Shown: piece after piece, positions 46,501-58,514 of the stretch | Numbering within the stretch: position 1 is the stretch's first letter | Layout of the letters: each line of letters opens with the position of its first letter | Assembly: GCA_027625915.1 (NCBI GenBank) | Contig: JANTQA010000040.1 | Span: 2,542,001 to 2,606,000 of the forward strand | Length of the DNA: 64,000 nucleotides | Source of the DNA: Anaeramoeba flamelloides | Lineage: Eukaryota > Metamonada > Anaeramoebidae | Direction: 5' to 3' | Made by a program: the position numbers and the translations under genes | The notes under the pieces: model-generated | Seen by the model: only the letters and a program-made list of their open reading frames with translations | Databases searched by the model: none | Told to the model about the DNA's origin: nothing

Positions 46501-48336
46501 AATTGTGTTTGAGTTGAAAAATGAGGTTGTGTGTTATTATGAGAAGAAAGATCTTAATTTGTGCTGTATCATTGATTTTTTTTTTGGGATTGGAACTTGA
46601 TTTTTTTTTGTTCCTTATTTTGATTATTTTGTGTGTGTGTTTTTGTATAAGGGCGTGTTCTACAAAGTTCGAGGAATGTATTCTTTTAAATTAATCTCTT
46701 CAGGACAATTCATTATACAAAAGGCTGTCCTGAAATAAAATATGGAGATCTTTAAGGTTTTGAAAAGGAATCATAAAGGTAGTGTTTTGGCGAAGTTAAT
46801 CAAGGAGAAAAATTAAATTTCAAACTGCATCAAGAATGAAATTTTTCCATAAGAAAAACGATTTTTTTAAAGAAAGAGTATTATCTTTTTAAAGCTTTTG
46901 AGAGGAAAGGAAAATAATTAATGCCCCAAATATGGTAATATCCAAAACCACATTTGGAGTTAAATGGCTTACTTGGAAACAATGAATCCATTTTTTTCTT
47001 TCATTTCTTTGACCACCAACATCAAACATTCGAAAGCCAAGCTCTGAAGACTCAAACTGTGTTTCCATGATACCTGTGGTCTTCACACGTAAATGCAAAA
47101 TGTCTTGGTTGTTTGGAAGATAATCTGATTTTGCAATTTCATCAATTCTATCAAAATAGAAAGGCGCTGTGTCATTTATTTGATATTCAGATCTTCTTTC
47201 CCAAATTTCTTGAATTCCTTTATCTGACCAGAGAGTTTTAATTTTATCCACACTTTCTTCTTCTAAAATTGATACCATTGGTGGTAATTTTTTAATAGAC
47301 TCGCCAATTTGCTTTAAAAAGTGAATTCAGATATTTTAATGAAAAGATATTTTTATGAAAAAACAAGGAATTCAAAAATAGATGATTCAAAAAATAATCA
47401 TTTTTTTTTTTGGTTGAGTTTGTGAATGGAGAAGCGAATGGTTAAAATGGGTTTAAAAATAGTAAATTACTTGAATTTTTTCAGAAGAATACTCAACACC
47501 TAGACTTTCCATTGCATAAACAAGGGACTTTGTATTTTGGATAACATTCAATCGAATTGTTTCGACAAATTCTTCACGTTCTTCTTGATCAAAATCCATG
47601 TTATTAATTAGTCTCATTTGTTTAACAACTGTTGATTTACCAGAGTCTCCAGTTCCTTTTAAATTTTAATAAGATTATACGTTCAATTGATAAATTTTTT
47701 TTAAAAGAAAAATTAGACTTTTTTTTTTTATAAGTCAAAAAGAAGGCTTTTTTCTGAAAAAAGTGAGTGTTTAGATAGATTTTAAAAACTGTTTGGATAC
47801 AAAATTTTGATGTGTTGGCTTTGAAAGTAAGTTATTTTCTGGTGAATCAACTTTTTACAAATAAAACAATACCTTGTAAATTTTAAATTTTGAGGTCTTG
47901 ACGTTAACATTTAAAAAAGAAAAAAGATCTATTAGTTTTTTTGATTTGTTTCTTTGTCTGTTTCTTTGTTTGTGTGTATATTTGTATTCGCCTTTGCTTC
48001 CTCCAAACCAATTTGAATCGAAAAGAAAAAAATTTTCAATTCGAAATAAAAAAGCAAAAAACAAAAAAAATTCTACAGTAATTTATAAAAAAAAAAGAGT
48101 TAACAAACCGAGCAAAAGAATTTTAATCTCGTTGTCAATTTGAACTTTTAGTCTTTTAAGTTTTTTGTCAATACTTGACGAATTTAGGTTTTCTTTTTCA
48201 TCTCCTGTGCAACAATTTCCTTTTGTTTATGTTTATGTATTGGTAGTAATATAATTTTCAAATTTGGAAAAAAAGAAAAACCTTGAGATGTTTTTAAGAC
48301 AAAGTAAAGAAAAAAAAAAGAAGTGAACCTACCCAT
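40526..48336 (-). CDS. Heterotrimeric G-protein alpha subunit 2, six exons, 5.9 kb intron
   Basis: Second GTP-binding alpha subunit. Exons on the minus strand: 48336-48333 (ATGG only), 48219-48109, 47655-47471, 47311-46973, 41081-40739, 40590-40526. All phases agree; 1047 nt give 348 residues. It starts MGNCCTG, with Gly2 for N-myristoylation, Thr6 matching the MGxxxT pattern and Cys4/Cys5 as likely palmitoylation sites, so plasma-membrane anchoring is expected. Motifs: [10 protein letters not shown]-loop, split from the preceding LLLG by an intron, switch I LRVKTTGI with catalytic Arg, [12 protein letters not shown] with catalytic Gln, NKKD, and TCATDT. The C-terminus DLLRDVH is unusual for receptor contact. 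Intron 4 (46972-41082, 5891 bp) separates WIHCFQ from DVTALIF. Confidence 0.93.
41734..42437. mobile_element. TA-flanked MITE, family A copy 2 (704 bp)
   Basis: TA at 41732-41733 and 42438-42439. Ends AACTCTTTTTCAAACAAAAG on the left and AACTCTTTTTCAAATAAAAG (complement) on the right, each followed by GGCACA. It aligns along its whole length with 18490-19204, including the internal forward copy of the terminus near 42235. Confidence 0.87.
42565..42715. repeat. Hairpin module 5 (degenerate) in the G-alpha 2 intron
   Basis: GTCAAGTGCATTGGAGTGTA-type short repeats precede an inverted repeat from TTTTTTCTTTTCTTGAAAT to its partner ending TCAAAAAATCCTAATG. It follows the spacer-hairpin-CCTAA(C/T)G layout of the other arrays but is more diverged. 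Confidence 0.45.
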
Positions 48337-48592
48337 GGTAGTAGACAAAAAGTTTGAAAAGATTTAATTTGATTAAAGGTAAAGTAGAGAAAATAACGAT
48401 TTATTCAAAATTCCAAAATTTTCGTTTTAATCAAGTGTTAAAATTAACAAGCAGTCATTAAAGTGTTTCTTTTGAGAAAGTAAAAATCATAAGAAGGGAA
48501 GATAAGATTATTTTTCAAATAAATTGTTTTTACAGTTTTCAATTATTTTAACAAAGTCTAGAATTTAAGTTTTAGATTATTACACAATAATG

Positions 48593-48830
48593 TTATACTT
48601 CTTGTACAGTTTTTTTAATGACTTTTTTGAACATTTCTTTTTCTGGATCATTTACTGAATCCCCCTGAAAAACTTTTGTAATATTTTATGTGGAAAACAC
48701 ATTAACTAACAACTTGGGTGATAAAGGACGACGGTTTTTCCTAGTGAAAAAAAAACGAAGTATTTCCCCAAACACTCCAAATAGTATTTGTTGTTGAAAT
48801 TCGATCAAAACAAGTTTTCTGATTTTTTTT
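48593..48830 (-). CDS. Possible last two exons of an unrecognised gene
   Basis: A minus-strand piece, 48664-48593, begins after a good acceptor (GTTTTTCAG) and reads GDSVNDPEKEMFKKVIKKTV then QEV and TAA. The segment before it (48830-48707) is open in the matching phase 0 (KLVLIEFQQQILFGVFGEIL...) and ends before GTTAAT. Upstream the frame closes and a TTAA-flanked element begins, so the rest of the gene is missing or interrupted. No family is recognised. It may be a truncated or dead gene. Confidence 0.3.
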
Positions 48831-48848
48831 CTAACTCACAAGTTTTAA

Positions 48849-49406
48849 GGTTTAGAATCCCTGAAATTTGAAAAAAGATTATCTTGTGAAGGGTGTTACC
48901 ACTTATTAATTTGGTTCTTAGCTGATTGATCTTGTACTTGATATGGATTTTAATAGTGGTTCAAAATGGCAATGTTTAACAATTTATTTTTTTTTATTTC
49001 CGAAATCCGAATTGAAGAGTGTAGGAATAATTGGCTGGAACTGAATTTATAAAAAAATGTGGTTTGTAGGTTGGTGATTGAAATTTTTAATTAAATTTAG
49101 TTTTATTGGGAGCTTTTAAAAATTTTTATTTTTTCATATGGCTAATTGAGATAACAGCCAATTAAAATTCTTTTCCACAGCCCAAAATTCAAAAGTTATC
49201 CCCTAAACACCGATCAATCTATTAATCTAACACTCTTCAATTCGGATTCAGGAAATAAAAAAAAAAAATAAATTGTCAAAAATTGCCATTTTGGACCATT
49301 ATTAAAATCCATATCAAGTACAAGATCAATCAGCTAAGAACCAAATTAATAAGTGGTAACACCCTTCACAAGATAATCTTTTTTGAAATTTCAGGGATTG
49401 TAATCC
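48849..49406. mobile_element. TTAA-flanked element with long inverted repeats (family H, 558 bp)
   Basis: TTAA at 48845-48848 and 49407-49410. The inverted arms run for roughly 170 bp with few mismatches: from GGTTTAGAATCCCTGAAATT through AGATTATCTTGTGAAGGGTG, TTAGCTGATTGATCTTGTAC and on to TTCCGAA(A)TCCGAATTGAAG, mirrored on the right. It is the best preserved member and shows that the 161 bp copy at 4641-4801 is an internally deleted form. Confidence 0.85.
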
Positions 49407-52400
49407 TTAAGGTACTAGTAAACCAAAAAAATTCTTCAAGTAAATTTAAACACAAATTCAACAAAAATTTTACGGCATATCTTGAAATTGAAAATGGTGT
49501 AAAAAATTTGAGTGTGACAAAAGCAAACTTATTTTTAATGCTATTATCAGAAATGAATTATTATTTTTAAAAGTTTCGATCTAATTTTTCTCAAATTTTG
49601 AAAATTTCAAAATCAAACATATATCTGAATTATTTCAAAAAAATTATTTACTTTGAAATAAGAATAAAATCTTAATACCTGTAAAGGAATTGTATTAAAA
49701 TAAACTTTACTAATGAAACCACGAAGTTTTTAAAATAACTCAGTTTAAAAAATTTACTTAATTTCAAAAAAAAATACAATTATTTTAAACTTGAAAAAAA
49801 TATCTTTTTTGATTCAAAGAACAGTTCAGGTCAATTTTTTCTCTTTATTGAATGAAAAAATATGAGAAAAAAATACCAAACCATCAAATTAAAATTCTCC
49901 AAAAATTCTTTTTTATAACCTAGAAATTTAAATAATAAAATGTAATTAAATACCTTCTGATTTGATCATTTATAATCAATGGTTAATTGCCCAATGTTAA
50001 TTTTCTCAGTGGGTTATTGATAACCCAATGATTAAATGTATCAATATCCTTTACAATTATATCCCAATTTTTTTGGAGGAATTTCAAACAGATAAAATAA
50101 ATTCAAATAAATAAATCTAAGAATAGAATAAAATAATATAATTATCAAATAACTAATTTTAATATAAATAATTCCTTGTTTATACTCTAAATATTTGAAA
50201 AAGAATATTGCCTAATCTTTTAAATTACAAGAAATTTCATAAATATTTGTAAATAAAATAGAAGAATAATTTTTTAGATCTTTTAAGATTCAATATATGA
50301 TATATTTTTATTGTATTTTTTAAAATAAGATTAAAGGTTTAAGGCTCTTTGCTCATACAGAATCCCAGAAATTACCCAAAGTTAGATTTTTATAAAATAA
50401 AAATCTTTTTTACAAATTTTTCTTTTTTTAATTTGAGTCTAAAAATACAACAAAATCGGATCTTGATCTTTTTACTGAAAATATAATAAGGAAAAATGAA
50501 CATATTTTAAAAATGATAACTCATTTCTCTAAAGTTGATAAATGAAGTTGAGTCTAGGTTTTAATTGTATCCTTGTGTAAATAATTACTCTATCACCTTT
50601 GGGGAAAAAAATAAGAGTTATTCGCATCTTAACAAAAAAAGATTAATATGCAAACCTCATATTCTTTCTGATATTTTTCTCTTTAGTATTTAAAGTTTAC
50701 TTTTTTTTTTATAAAATAATATCTTTCTTAACAAACTTTGAGAGATCATTCAAAAAAGGTCATCAAATTGCTAGGTTTAATCAATATATTTTATTATTTA
50801 TATATATAAAAACAATAAGAAAAAAGCTACCAATTAATCGAAAATAACAAAGAATATTTCTTTTTTACATATTAAAGAATTTTAAAAAACAAATAAATCA
50901 TTAAATTCTGGTTATCGAAGAAACTTATTCAACAAAATCCATTCATGAATATCAGTCTTTTACATCAGTATTCATTGTTTATCTTAGAAAAACTTATAAT
51001 CAAAATAATTTGAGAACTAAACAATTTTTTTACAGGTATCTGAATCCAAAACGGGAAAAATTTTCTCTTCATTTTTAATTTCCTTTTTAAAGTAGAACCA
51101 CAAACCCACAAACTACTTCTTTGAGAACTCTATTTATAAAAGAAAAATATGACTAACTGAAGTGAAACTTTTTTCTCATTTATAATTTAAAAATCACTAC
51201 AATGATAATTTAAACACCAAAAATTAAAGTTAACAAAAACTATACATTGGATTTCCGTTATACTTCTTTTATAAATTATTTTTTCAAAGTTATCATAATT
51301 TTATGTAATAAAAAAAGGATAGTTTTTAAACTCATTGAAATCTGAATACCCCCTTTTCAAAAATACCGACTTTTCAAAAAAACACCTTTTTTTGGGGTAT
51401 TTTTTTTATGAAAAAAAGTTGAAATGAATTAATTTTTGATTGAACATTAAGTTTGAAAAACGAATAAATGTTAAAGCAATTTGCAGAAAACAATCGGGAA
51501 TGTATACAAAAACTCAAACATGGAAAAAAAAAAAAAAAAATGATAAAAAATATTCCAAAAACAGATAAAAAATCAGATTATGAATTTAATTTAGCGATTT
51601 CTATTGATTGAAATATTTTGTGCTATTTTAAAATTTAAAAATATGTTTTCTTTTTAGACTATTAAAAAAATACTAGAAAATTATACCTCGACTAGTTCAA
51701 TTAAAAAATTCAAAAATTTTACAATTAAAAATGATAAAAATATTACTGAAAAATTTCATTTTTTATTCAATCCCTATTAATATCTATTAAAGTTGTAAAC
51801 CTTTTTGAAAATTGTTATGTATAATAATGTTTATTATATGAGTGTATTTCAAAAATACAAAATTTAGAGATTTTTTTTTGAAGAAATTTTCCTTGTCTTG
51901 TTGCGAAATGAATTTCGGAATAAACCCACCTGTAGTTTCTTAAAGTGGAGGCCTGAAGAATATTCATTTAATTATTTAATAATTATGAGCAGATCTGCCT
52001 ATTTTGGCATAAATTAGAGTTTATTTGAGGTTTTGCTATCAATTTGTACAATCCTAATATTTATTTAAGTTTTTTGATTGAAAGAATTATATTTTGAATA
52101 AATCTAATTTAATTATCCATCATTCTAAAAAGTATATCGTGATACATTTTCAAACTTTAATTCTCAAATAAAAGGAAATTATTCTTCAAAATCAAAACAA
52201 TTTTCCTAATTTTAACAATTAAAAACGATCTCGGTACTTATTTTCATGAAGAAGCGAATGTCAACTCATGAATAAAGGTTTGAAAATTTTTATTTATTGT
52301 TTTCATCAAGTTACTTTGTTACTTCTTTTAATTAACTTTATGTTTATTGTTTCTCTGTAGTATTCCAATTAAAAATAGTCAGGATCTTTTTTTTATTATT

Positions 52401-53240
52401 TCTAATTTCTTCACAAGTAGTCAATTTAATTCTTCAATACCAAAACCTAATCACTGAAACTAAAGAAAATGTTTAATGTTTGTACTCTATCTTTAGATTC
52501 ATTTTGTATTTATGTTCTTATAAGGTAAAAAGCAAAAAAAAGAAAAAACTAAAGTTTCTATTGTCAAGTCTAATTACTTTCTTCAAACCTAGAAACTATT
52601 GCAAGGAAATTATACTCCACTGTTCCAAGAATAATTTTTGAATCTCAAATGATTCGATCTTAATATTTTTTTTTAAAATAAAAAGATCTTTTAAACTAAA
52701 CAGATAATTAATGAATCATTAAGTTTTTTTGATATTTTTCTAAATAAATTGTTCAATTGGTAAAAGGAGGGTTATTATTTGATAATATGGAAGAAAAAAT
52801 TTATTCTGATCAAATTCCATTCGTTTTTTTTTAAAATCAATATTTTAATTCTGGAAGGATTAGGTAATTAAACTGTAATTATACTGAATTAAAAAACCAT
52901 CTTTATAGAGTCTATGTATATTCTCATCTCTTTGGGTAGAGGTCAAAAGAATTACCGAATCAAACATACGATTTTCGAAAGAATAACTTTTAAAAAAGTT
53001 TAAAAATATCCAAAACTCGGGAAAAGTTTTGGTCTATTGAGCCAAAATCAAAACTGTTGAAAGCAATTAGTCTCATTTTAAGAAAATAATTACAAATCAT
53101 TTTTTATTTATTACAATTTTCCAAAAATTGATCATTTCAACTAAAACACAAAAAAAAATAGAACTCACTTTCAGAAATCCCAAAGGAAGTTTACTACTTT
53201 AAGCAAAAAAAAAAAAGAAGATCCAAAAAACGAGACAATT

Positions 53241-54704
53241 ATGAAGACTATAAAATTAGATTCCAATGAAGTACGCTTGCATCAGATCTTATCGGTCTTG
53301 CGTGTCCAACTAAAGGAAGCCTTAACCCCACAAACTCATGATCACGAATCACTAGAATTCTTTGGCGATTCAGTTTTAAGGGAAAGGGTCTGCCGTTATT
53401 TGGTTAATAGTCGCTATAAGCATCTTGATTCTCGCAATTTTCATTTGTTGATTGAGGCTTGTATTTGCAACAAAAATTTGGAAACGTGCTTTGACATTGC
53501 AAGAATTGAAGAGCTTGTTTACCTCCCAACAAGCAAAATTCAAAACTATCAAGCAGGCAAGCAAAGGGGCCCTTTGCAAACAAACAGAACCCCAATTAAT
53601 AGCCGATCTAAAGACTATTTAAGGAAACAAAATAACCGTTCCCCCTCCCGTTTTAACAAATTGTTAACATTACTTCCTCTGAAATCAAAGGCAGACATTG
53701 TCGAGGCATTAATTGGCAAACTGTCTTCATTTATGTTTCAAAAAAATGAAATTCAAAACACCTTATTTAAACACTATCGTTTAGCACTGCAATTGCTACT
53801 GAAGCTGTGTATCCAAAACGGAGAAAAAGAGTTCTTAAAAACGAATTATCATTATTATCAAAAAAAGAAAACAAAGTGCAATTTCAATTCTAAATCCAAT
53901 TACTGTCAACGACACAATCTCTTAAATAACAAAAGTAATATTAGCACCAACACCAACACCAACACCAACACCAACACTAACACTAGCACTAACACAAACA
54001 CTAACACCAACACCAACACCAACACCAACACGATTAATGTTAATAAATTAAAAAAAAATAATATTAATCAAAATTCAAATAAAAATATAAATATCGGCAT
54101 TGATATCGATAAATTAAAAAAGAATCCAAGCACAAGTAGCAAGTATAATAAAAAAATTAAAACCAAGAGTTGTTCGCCTCAAACAAAATCAGAAAAGTCC
54201 CCTTCAATATTAATAAATAAATCTTCGAATAAAATACGTGCATCACACCACCATCATCATCAAAACCAACGTCTTAATCAGAAATGGGCAAACAATTACA
54301 ACAAACAGAATTTAATTCAAAAGAAAAACACGAAACTAAGATATACAAATAATTACCAAAAGAAATTTATCAAAAATAGATCTAAACCACAAATTAAACA
54401 AGCCACCAAAAAGAATACAATTGGAAAAGAAAAATTTTCAAAGCAACAAAAAGATCCCAATATAGAAAGAGCTTTTTTCGAAAAAATATTAAAAAAAGAT
54501 AGTCCATTAGTAAAAATAATTAAAAATGAAGCTACAAGTACCAAAAGTAACATTCAGAAACAACAACTGTCTATTCTATTAATATTAGATACTTACATTC
54601 AAAACTCTCAATCATGCAAATCTTTAAAAATCAAGAACATGAAGCCATATTTAAACAATAAAGAAGAAGAAATTATCAAATCTGATTTAGATAACTTTCT
54701 TTAA
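53241..54704 (+). CDS. RNase III-domain protein, compact, with repetitive Asn/Thr tail
   Basis: Endoribonuclease of the RNase III class (double-stranded RNA cleavage). Single open frame, 487 residues, ATG at 53241. The signature HESLEFFGDSVL at residues 35-46 supplies Glu36 and Asp43, and SKADIVEALIG at 149-159 supplies Asp152 and Glu155. The spacings equal those of the catalytic E38/D45 and D114/E117 of the E. coli enzyme, so the active site looks intact. About 40 extra residues (100-147, basic) lie between the two halves. There is no helicase, PAZ or second RNase III domain and no recognisable double-stranded RNA-binding domain. The C-terminal 290 residues are low complexity: an (NT)n run from an ACCAAC repeat, a five-His run and a basic stretch that might bind RNA. 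It may act in small-RNA or rRNA processing, presumably as a homodimer. Confidence 0.85.
   Translation: MKTIKLDSNEVRLHQILSVLRVQLKEALTPQTHDHESLEFFGDSVLRERVCRYLVNSRYKHLDSRNFHLLIEACICNKNLETCFDIARIEELVYLPTSKIQNYQAGKQRGPLQTNRTPINSRSKDYLRKQNNRSPSRFNKLLTLLPLKSKADIVEALIGKLSSFMFQKNEIQNTLFKHYRLALQLLLKLCIQNGEKEFLKTNYHYYQKKKTKCNFNSKSNYCQRHNLLNNKSNISTNTNTNTNTNTNTSTNTNTNTNTNTNTNTINVNKLKKNNINQNSNKNINIGIDIDKLKKNPSTSSKYNKKIKTKSCSPQTKSEKSPSILINKSSNKIRASHHHHHQNQRLNQKWANNYNKQNLIQKKNTKLRYTNNYQKKFIKNRSKPQIKQATKKNTIGKEKFSKQQKDPNIERAFFEKILKKDSPLVKIIKNEATSTKSNIQKQQLSILLILDTYIQNSQSCKSLKIKNMKPYLNNKEEEIIKSDLDNFL
53942..54030. repeat. Coding ACCAAC/ACTAAC hexanucleotide repeat
   Basis: About 14 near-perfect hexamers encode alternating Asn and Thr in the RNase III-domain protein. 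A multiple of three keeps the frame open whatever the copy number. Confidence 0.9.
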
Positions 54705-56342
54705 TCACAAATACATAAGCCCACATATGAAACTAAGCTAATTCCCATCATTCTATTTATATTTATATTTATAATTAATATTTATATTTATAAACAATAT
54801 TTATATTTATAGCTATATCAATATTTTATATTTAAGTTTATACAGTCGTTAGCAAAATTAAAACAATTCTATCAATCAAGACAAACACCGGAATCAATGG
54901 AACAGAAGGATTTATATTGTACAGAGATCCTAATTAAGAAAGGGAAACAAATATTTTATCAAAATTGAAAAAAAAAAATTCTTTTTTTTTTTGTAAAAAT
55001 GTTTAAAAGTTATTTGGTTCATAAAATTTTATAAAAGTATGATTCATACATAAAAATGATTTTTAAAGAACATATTTAAAAATTTACAATTCTTTTACAT
55101 GTTCTTTTTTACACATTTAAAAAACGTATGAAAATTGTTTTAAAATTTTTTGATTCAAAACTAAAAAATTGATAAAAATCAATTATTTCCCTTTCTCTCA
55201 CAATTAACTTTTTGTACCATGATTTTTTTTTTAATTGGATCATTTCCAAATCAAAATTCAAAAATTTCTGGTTTCTCTTAATGATAGCAATAATGATACT
55301 TTTGTTTAATGCTGTATTTATTTTATTTATGAACGTTGATAATTTAATGGGAAATTATGTGGATTTTATATATTTGTTAGTTTGTAATGACTTTCAAATT
55401 TATATTTATATATATATAAATTAAACACAATTTTGAATTTATTGGTGAAAAAAATAATATTAAATTCTATATTAAAAAATCCATTATGATTAATTAGAAA
55501 TTAATTTTAATTTTTTTAAAAAAAAATTCATCTTATTACCAGTCCTAAACAATTCATCAACTATTTCTTTCTCTATATATTGATTTAATAGTACCAAAAT
55601 AAATATCAAAACAATTCTTAATAAAAATTAAATATATTTTGATCATCATAAAAAATAACAACATTAATATCATTAATTATCTTTGTGGAAATATTTAGTG
55701 TTATATGTTATCTTCTTAATAATCAAAACAATATTTAATATTAAAAATTTTGGGAAAAAAGACAAAAAAAAGTTTACTTTAAATAAAGATCCTATTATTT
55801 TCAACTTTATTTTTTTTTTTTTTTTTTTTTTTTGGTTGTGCGTGGTAATTATAAAAAGAAAAAATTCAAGAAAAGGAATACTCAACAAGGGTCAATTCTT
55901 GTAAAACATCAAATTTTTCTTCTTGTTTTCTTTTGTTTTTATGTCAAATATCAAAAATTTAGAGGGCTATGTTTAAAAAGGTGTTATTGTAATTTTCTTA
56001 AAGCCGTTTCAAGACTACTAGAGAATTTTTTCCATTGAAAATTTTGATACTAGCCAATAATTTTAAAAGGATAAACAGTAGAACATGAAACTGGAATTTG
56101 AGAAAAAGTTCGTTAATATGAAAAATAATCTGGTGATAATGTCAAAAACAATTCAATTTTTTTAAAGAGCAAACCTCCTGTGGTTTTCTCAGAGAATGTT
56201 CTATGTTTATAGTCTTTTTGAAATCTGGAAATTTATTGTAAGAATATCGCACAATTTTCTTTATTATAAGTTCATATTGAGAAAAAACGTTCAAATGTGA
56301 GATTTCTTATTCTTGTATTTAATATTTGACGAGTTTTGGTTA

Positions 56343-56866
56343 CAGCCGTTCCAACTCTACCTTGGAATCCGCGATAAACAGAAAATTCATTTTCTTGATC
56401 ATACTGGACTTTTTATAACAGGATTTTATGGTTATGTGATATCCTATTACAAGCCGTGAAATTTTATAATAGAACAAAAATTTCCAATAGAGAAAATATG
56501 AGAATTTGAATTTTTGACTATAAACCTTTCTGAATGATCGATAATTTTTAAAAAAATTTGAAGGTTTGTGGTGGATCCATAATTTCAGAATACCTTAAAA
56601 TCAAAAGGTAAGACCATTTTAAAGAAATCATTTAATTTGATCTTCGATCTTTGGAAGCTTTGTTTTGAATTTTTAAATTTATTTCAAAAACAACAAGATT
56701 TTAATCTCAGGCTTTGAATAAATAAGAAATTTTTTTAAAAAACCTATGCTAAGCCATAACATTTATATAATAGAGTAAAATAGAAGATTTTTTTTTTTTG
56801 TATTTAACCGAGACAAAAAGTCAATTTCTATGTCTTTTAAAGTTAAAGGTAGGTTTGAAACGGCTG
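56343..56866. mobile_element. TA-flanked MITE, family F (524 bp)
   Basis: TA at 56341-56342 and 56867-56868. Left end CAGCCGTTCCAACTCTACCT, right end (complement) CAGCCGTTTCAAACCTACCT. A third related end (AGCCGTTTCAAGACTAC) lies at about 56002 without a partner. Non-coding. Confidence 0.78.
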
Positions 56867-57732
56867 TACTCATTTTCGAAACAATAGATCAAATTTAGTG
56901 AGCTATTTTTCATGGGAGTGTTAAGATTCTTTGAGAAAAAAAAAGAATTTAAAAAAATTCTTTTAGGGAAGTAGTATTTTTTAAAAAGAAAACGAAATCT
57001 TATAAAGATCTCAAAAAATATTTTTTTTTTGTAATTTATGTTTTTTGGCTGATACAAAATGGATTAATTAACCCCATTTAAACAATTTATTGATTTGAAA
57101 TATTTTTTGAAATCCAAAATCTACATATTTCCAACAAAAAACTAAAAAAAGTAACTTATTATTTTTATTAACAATTAAGTTTTTACTTGAAAAATGTAAA
57201 ATATATTTTTTTCGTTTTTTGTTGGAAAATCATGGTTTTATATAAGAATATGTTTTATTTTGTTATTATTGTTTATTTTTATTCAACCACATTCTAAAAA
57301 TTTGGACACACCCAAAATCAAAAGTTGGCATATAAAATATTTCATTTATTATATTTTTACAAACATAATATTAAACAAAATATAAGTTACGCACTTATTA
57401 AAGTTTGTATAGTTAATAGTTTTTACCAAAATAAACTAAAACAATTTAAAATCAAAAATATAAAAATTAGAGTGTCCAAAATTGCGAAACGGGCGGAATA
57501 AATAATTGCCTTAATAAATTTATTGAAATTTCATAAAGAATTGTTGATCAATCAAATAAAAAATTACCACAACTTATTGTATGTGATATTTTTATTTAAA
57601 AAAACCCAAAACGAAGTTTCTATTAAACATTGAAATATAATTACAGATTTAATGAAATATTTTATGTTACTGGGAAAAAATGAAATCAAAATAAAATAAA
57701 AAAGACAAAAAATGAAATATTTTTTAATATTA

Positions 57733-57928
57733 CAGTCAGTTCCACTTTTAAGGCACAAACTTTCAACGAAATTTAAGGTACAAAAAAAATCTCAAATTAA
57801 GGCACAAAATTCTGATTCTAGTAAAATAAATTGTAAAATATAAAATTACAAATTTTATGCCTTAATTTGAGATTTTTTTGTGCCTTAAATTTTGTTGAAA
57901 GTTTATGTCTTAAAAGCGGAACCGACTG
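57733..57928. mobile_element. TA-flanked foldback MITE, family C copy 2 (196 bp)
   Basis: TA flanks; ends CAGTCAGTTCCACTTTTAAG and (complement) CAGTCGGTTCCGCTTTTAAG. Inserted in the left arm of the large palindrome; no counterpart is seen at the matching place in the right arm. Confidence 0.9.
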
Positions 57929-58514
57929 TATTCAAAAATCGGAAATAATTCCAAATTGTATGTAATTATAGTATTGTTTTTATTTTAACTTTTTAAATTG
58001 TGTCAAAATATTTAGAATTTAATTTGTTTCAATTTAAATCTCAACCTATAAAACTAAATGGGAGTATATGTATTTAAACAAATGAAAATTTTATCAAAGA
58101 TTAACTCATTTTTTCAAGGGTATTCTGATATTATAATTAATTTATTATTCTTTAAAGTTTTTAAAAAGTTAATTTCTTATTTAGAGAATTTTTAAAAAAA
58201 TTTAAAAAGAATTTTCAATTTTGAAAAATATTTTTAACGGATTTTTGTATTATTCAAAAGAATATTTAAAAAATTAAAATCCATTTTGGAATTAATTAAA
58301 ATTTATTTTGTTTTTTGAGGATAAAATTGCTTAATTCCCCACTAACTTCATAAGAAAATTTTATTTTGAAAAAATCTAATTTTATCTTTTATAGTGAAAC
58401 ATAGCTTATAAGTACAATTTTGTAAAAGGTATTAAAGCTATTATTTTTATAAACTAATTAAATCAATATAAATATTCTTTAAGATACCGAATAAATCGAT
58501 TTATTGGATAACTA

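Larger units (their letters stand above)
41082..46972 (-). other. Giant intron 4 of G-alpha 2 (5891 bp)
   Basis: Donor CAA|GTAAGCC and acceptor TTTTGATTTAG|GAT, phase 0. The other introns in this gene are 113-453 bp. It holds the family A MITE at 41734-42437, a hairpin module at about 42565-42715, clusters of ATCGTGATA-like palindromic sequence at 43320-43460 and 44455-44530, and A/T-rich filler. No nested gene was found. Confidence 0.85.
48337..53240. other. Mostly non-coding region with one possible gene end
   Basis: Near the G-alpha 2 start lie two possible minus-strand exons (48593-48830) and a TTAA-flanked element (48849-49406). From about 49.6 to 53.2 kb the sequence is A/T-rich and shows no gene, inverted-repeat element or long open frame that I can support. 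Confidence 0.55.

Noticed and set aside
49430-49570. Plus-strand stretch reading NFTAYLEIENGVKNLSVTKA and ending in a stop
   Set aside because: It looks protein-like for about 40 codons, but no acceptor, upstream exon or family was found.
54844-54870. Lone transposon-like end CAGTCGTTAGCAAAATT
   Set aside because: No inverted partner was found nearby, so no element is called.
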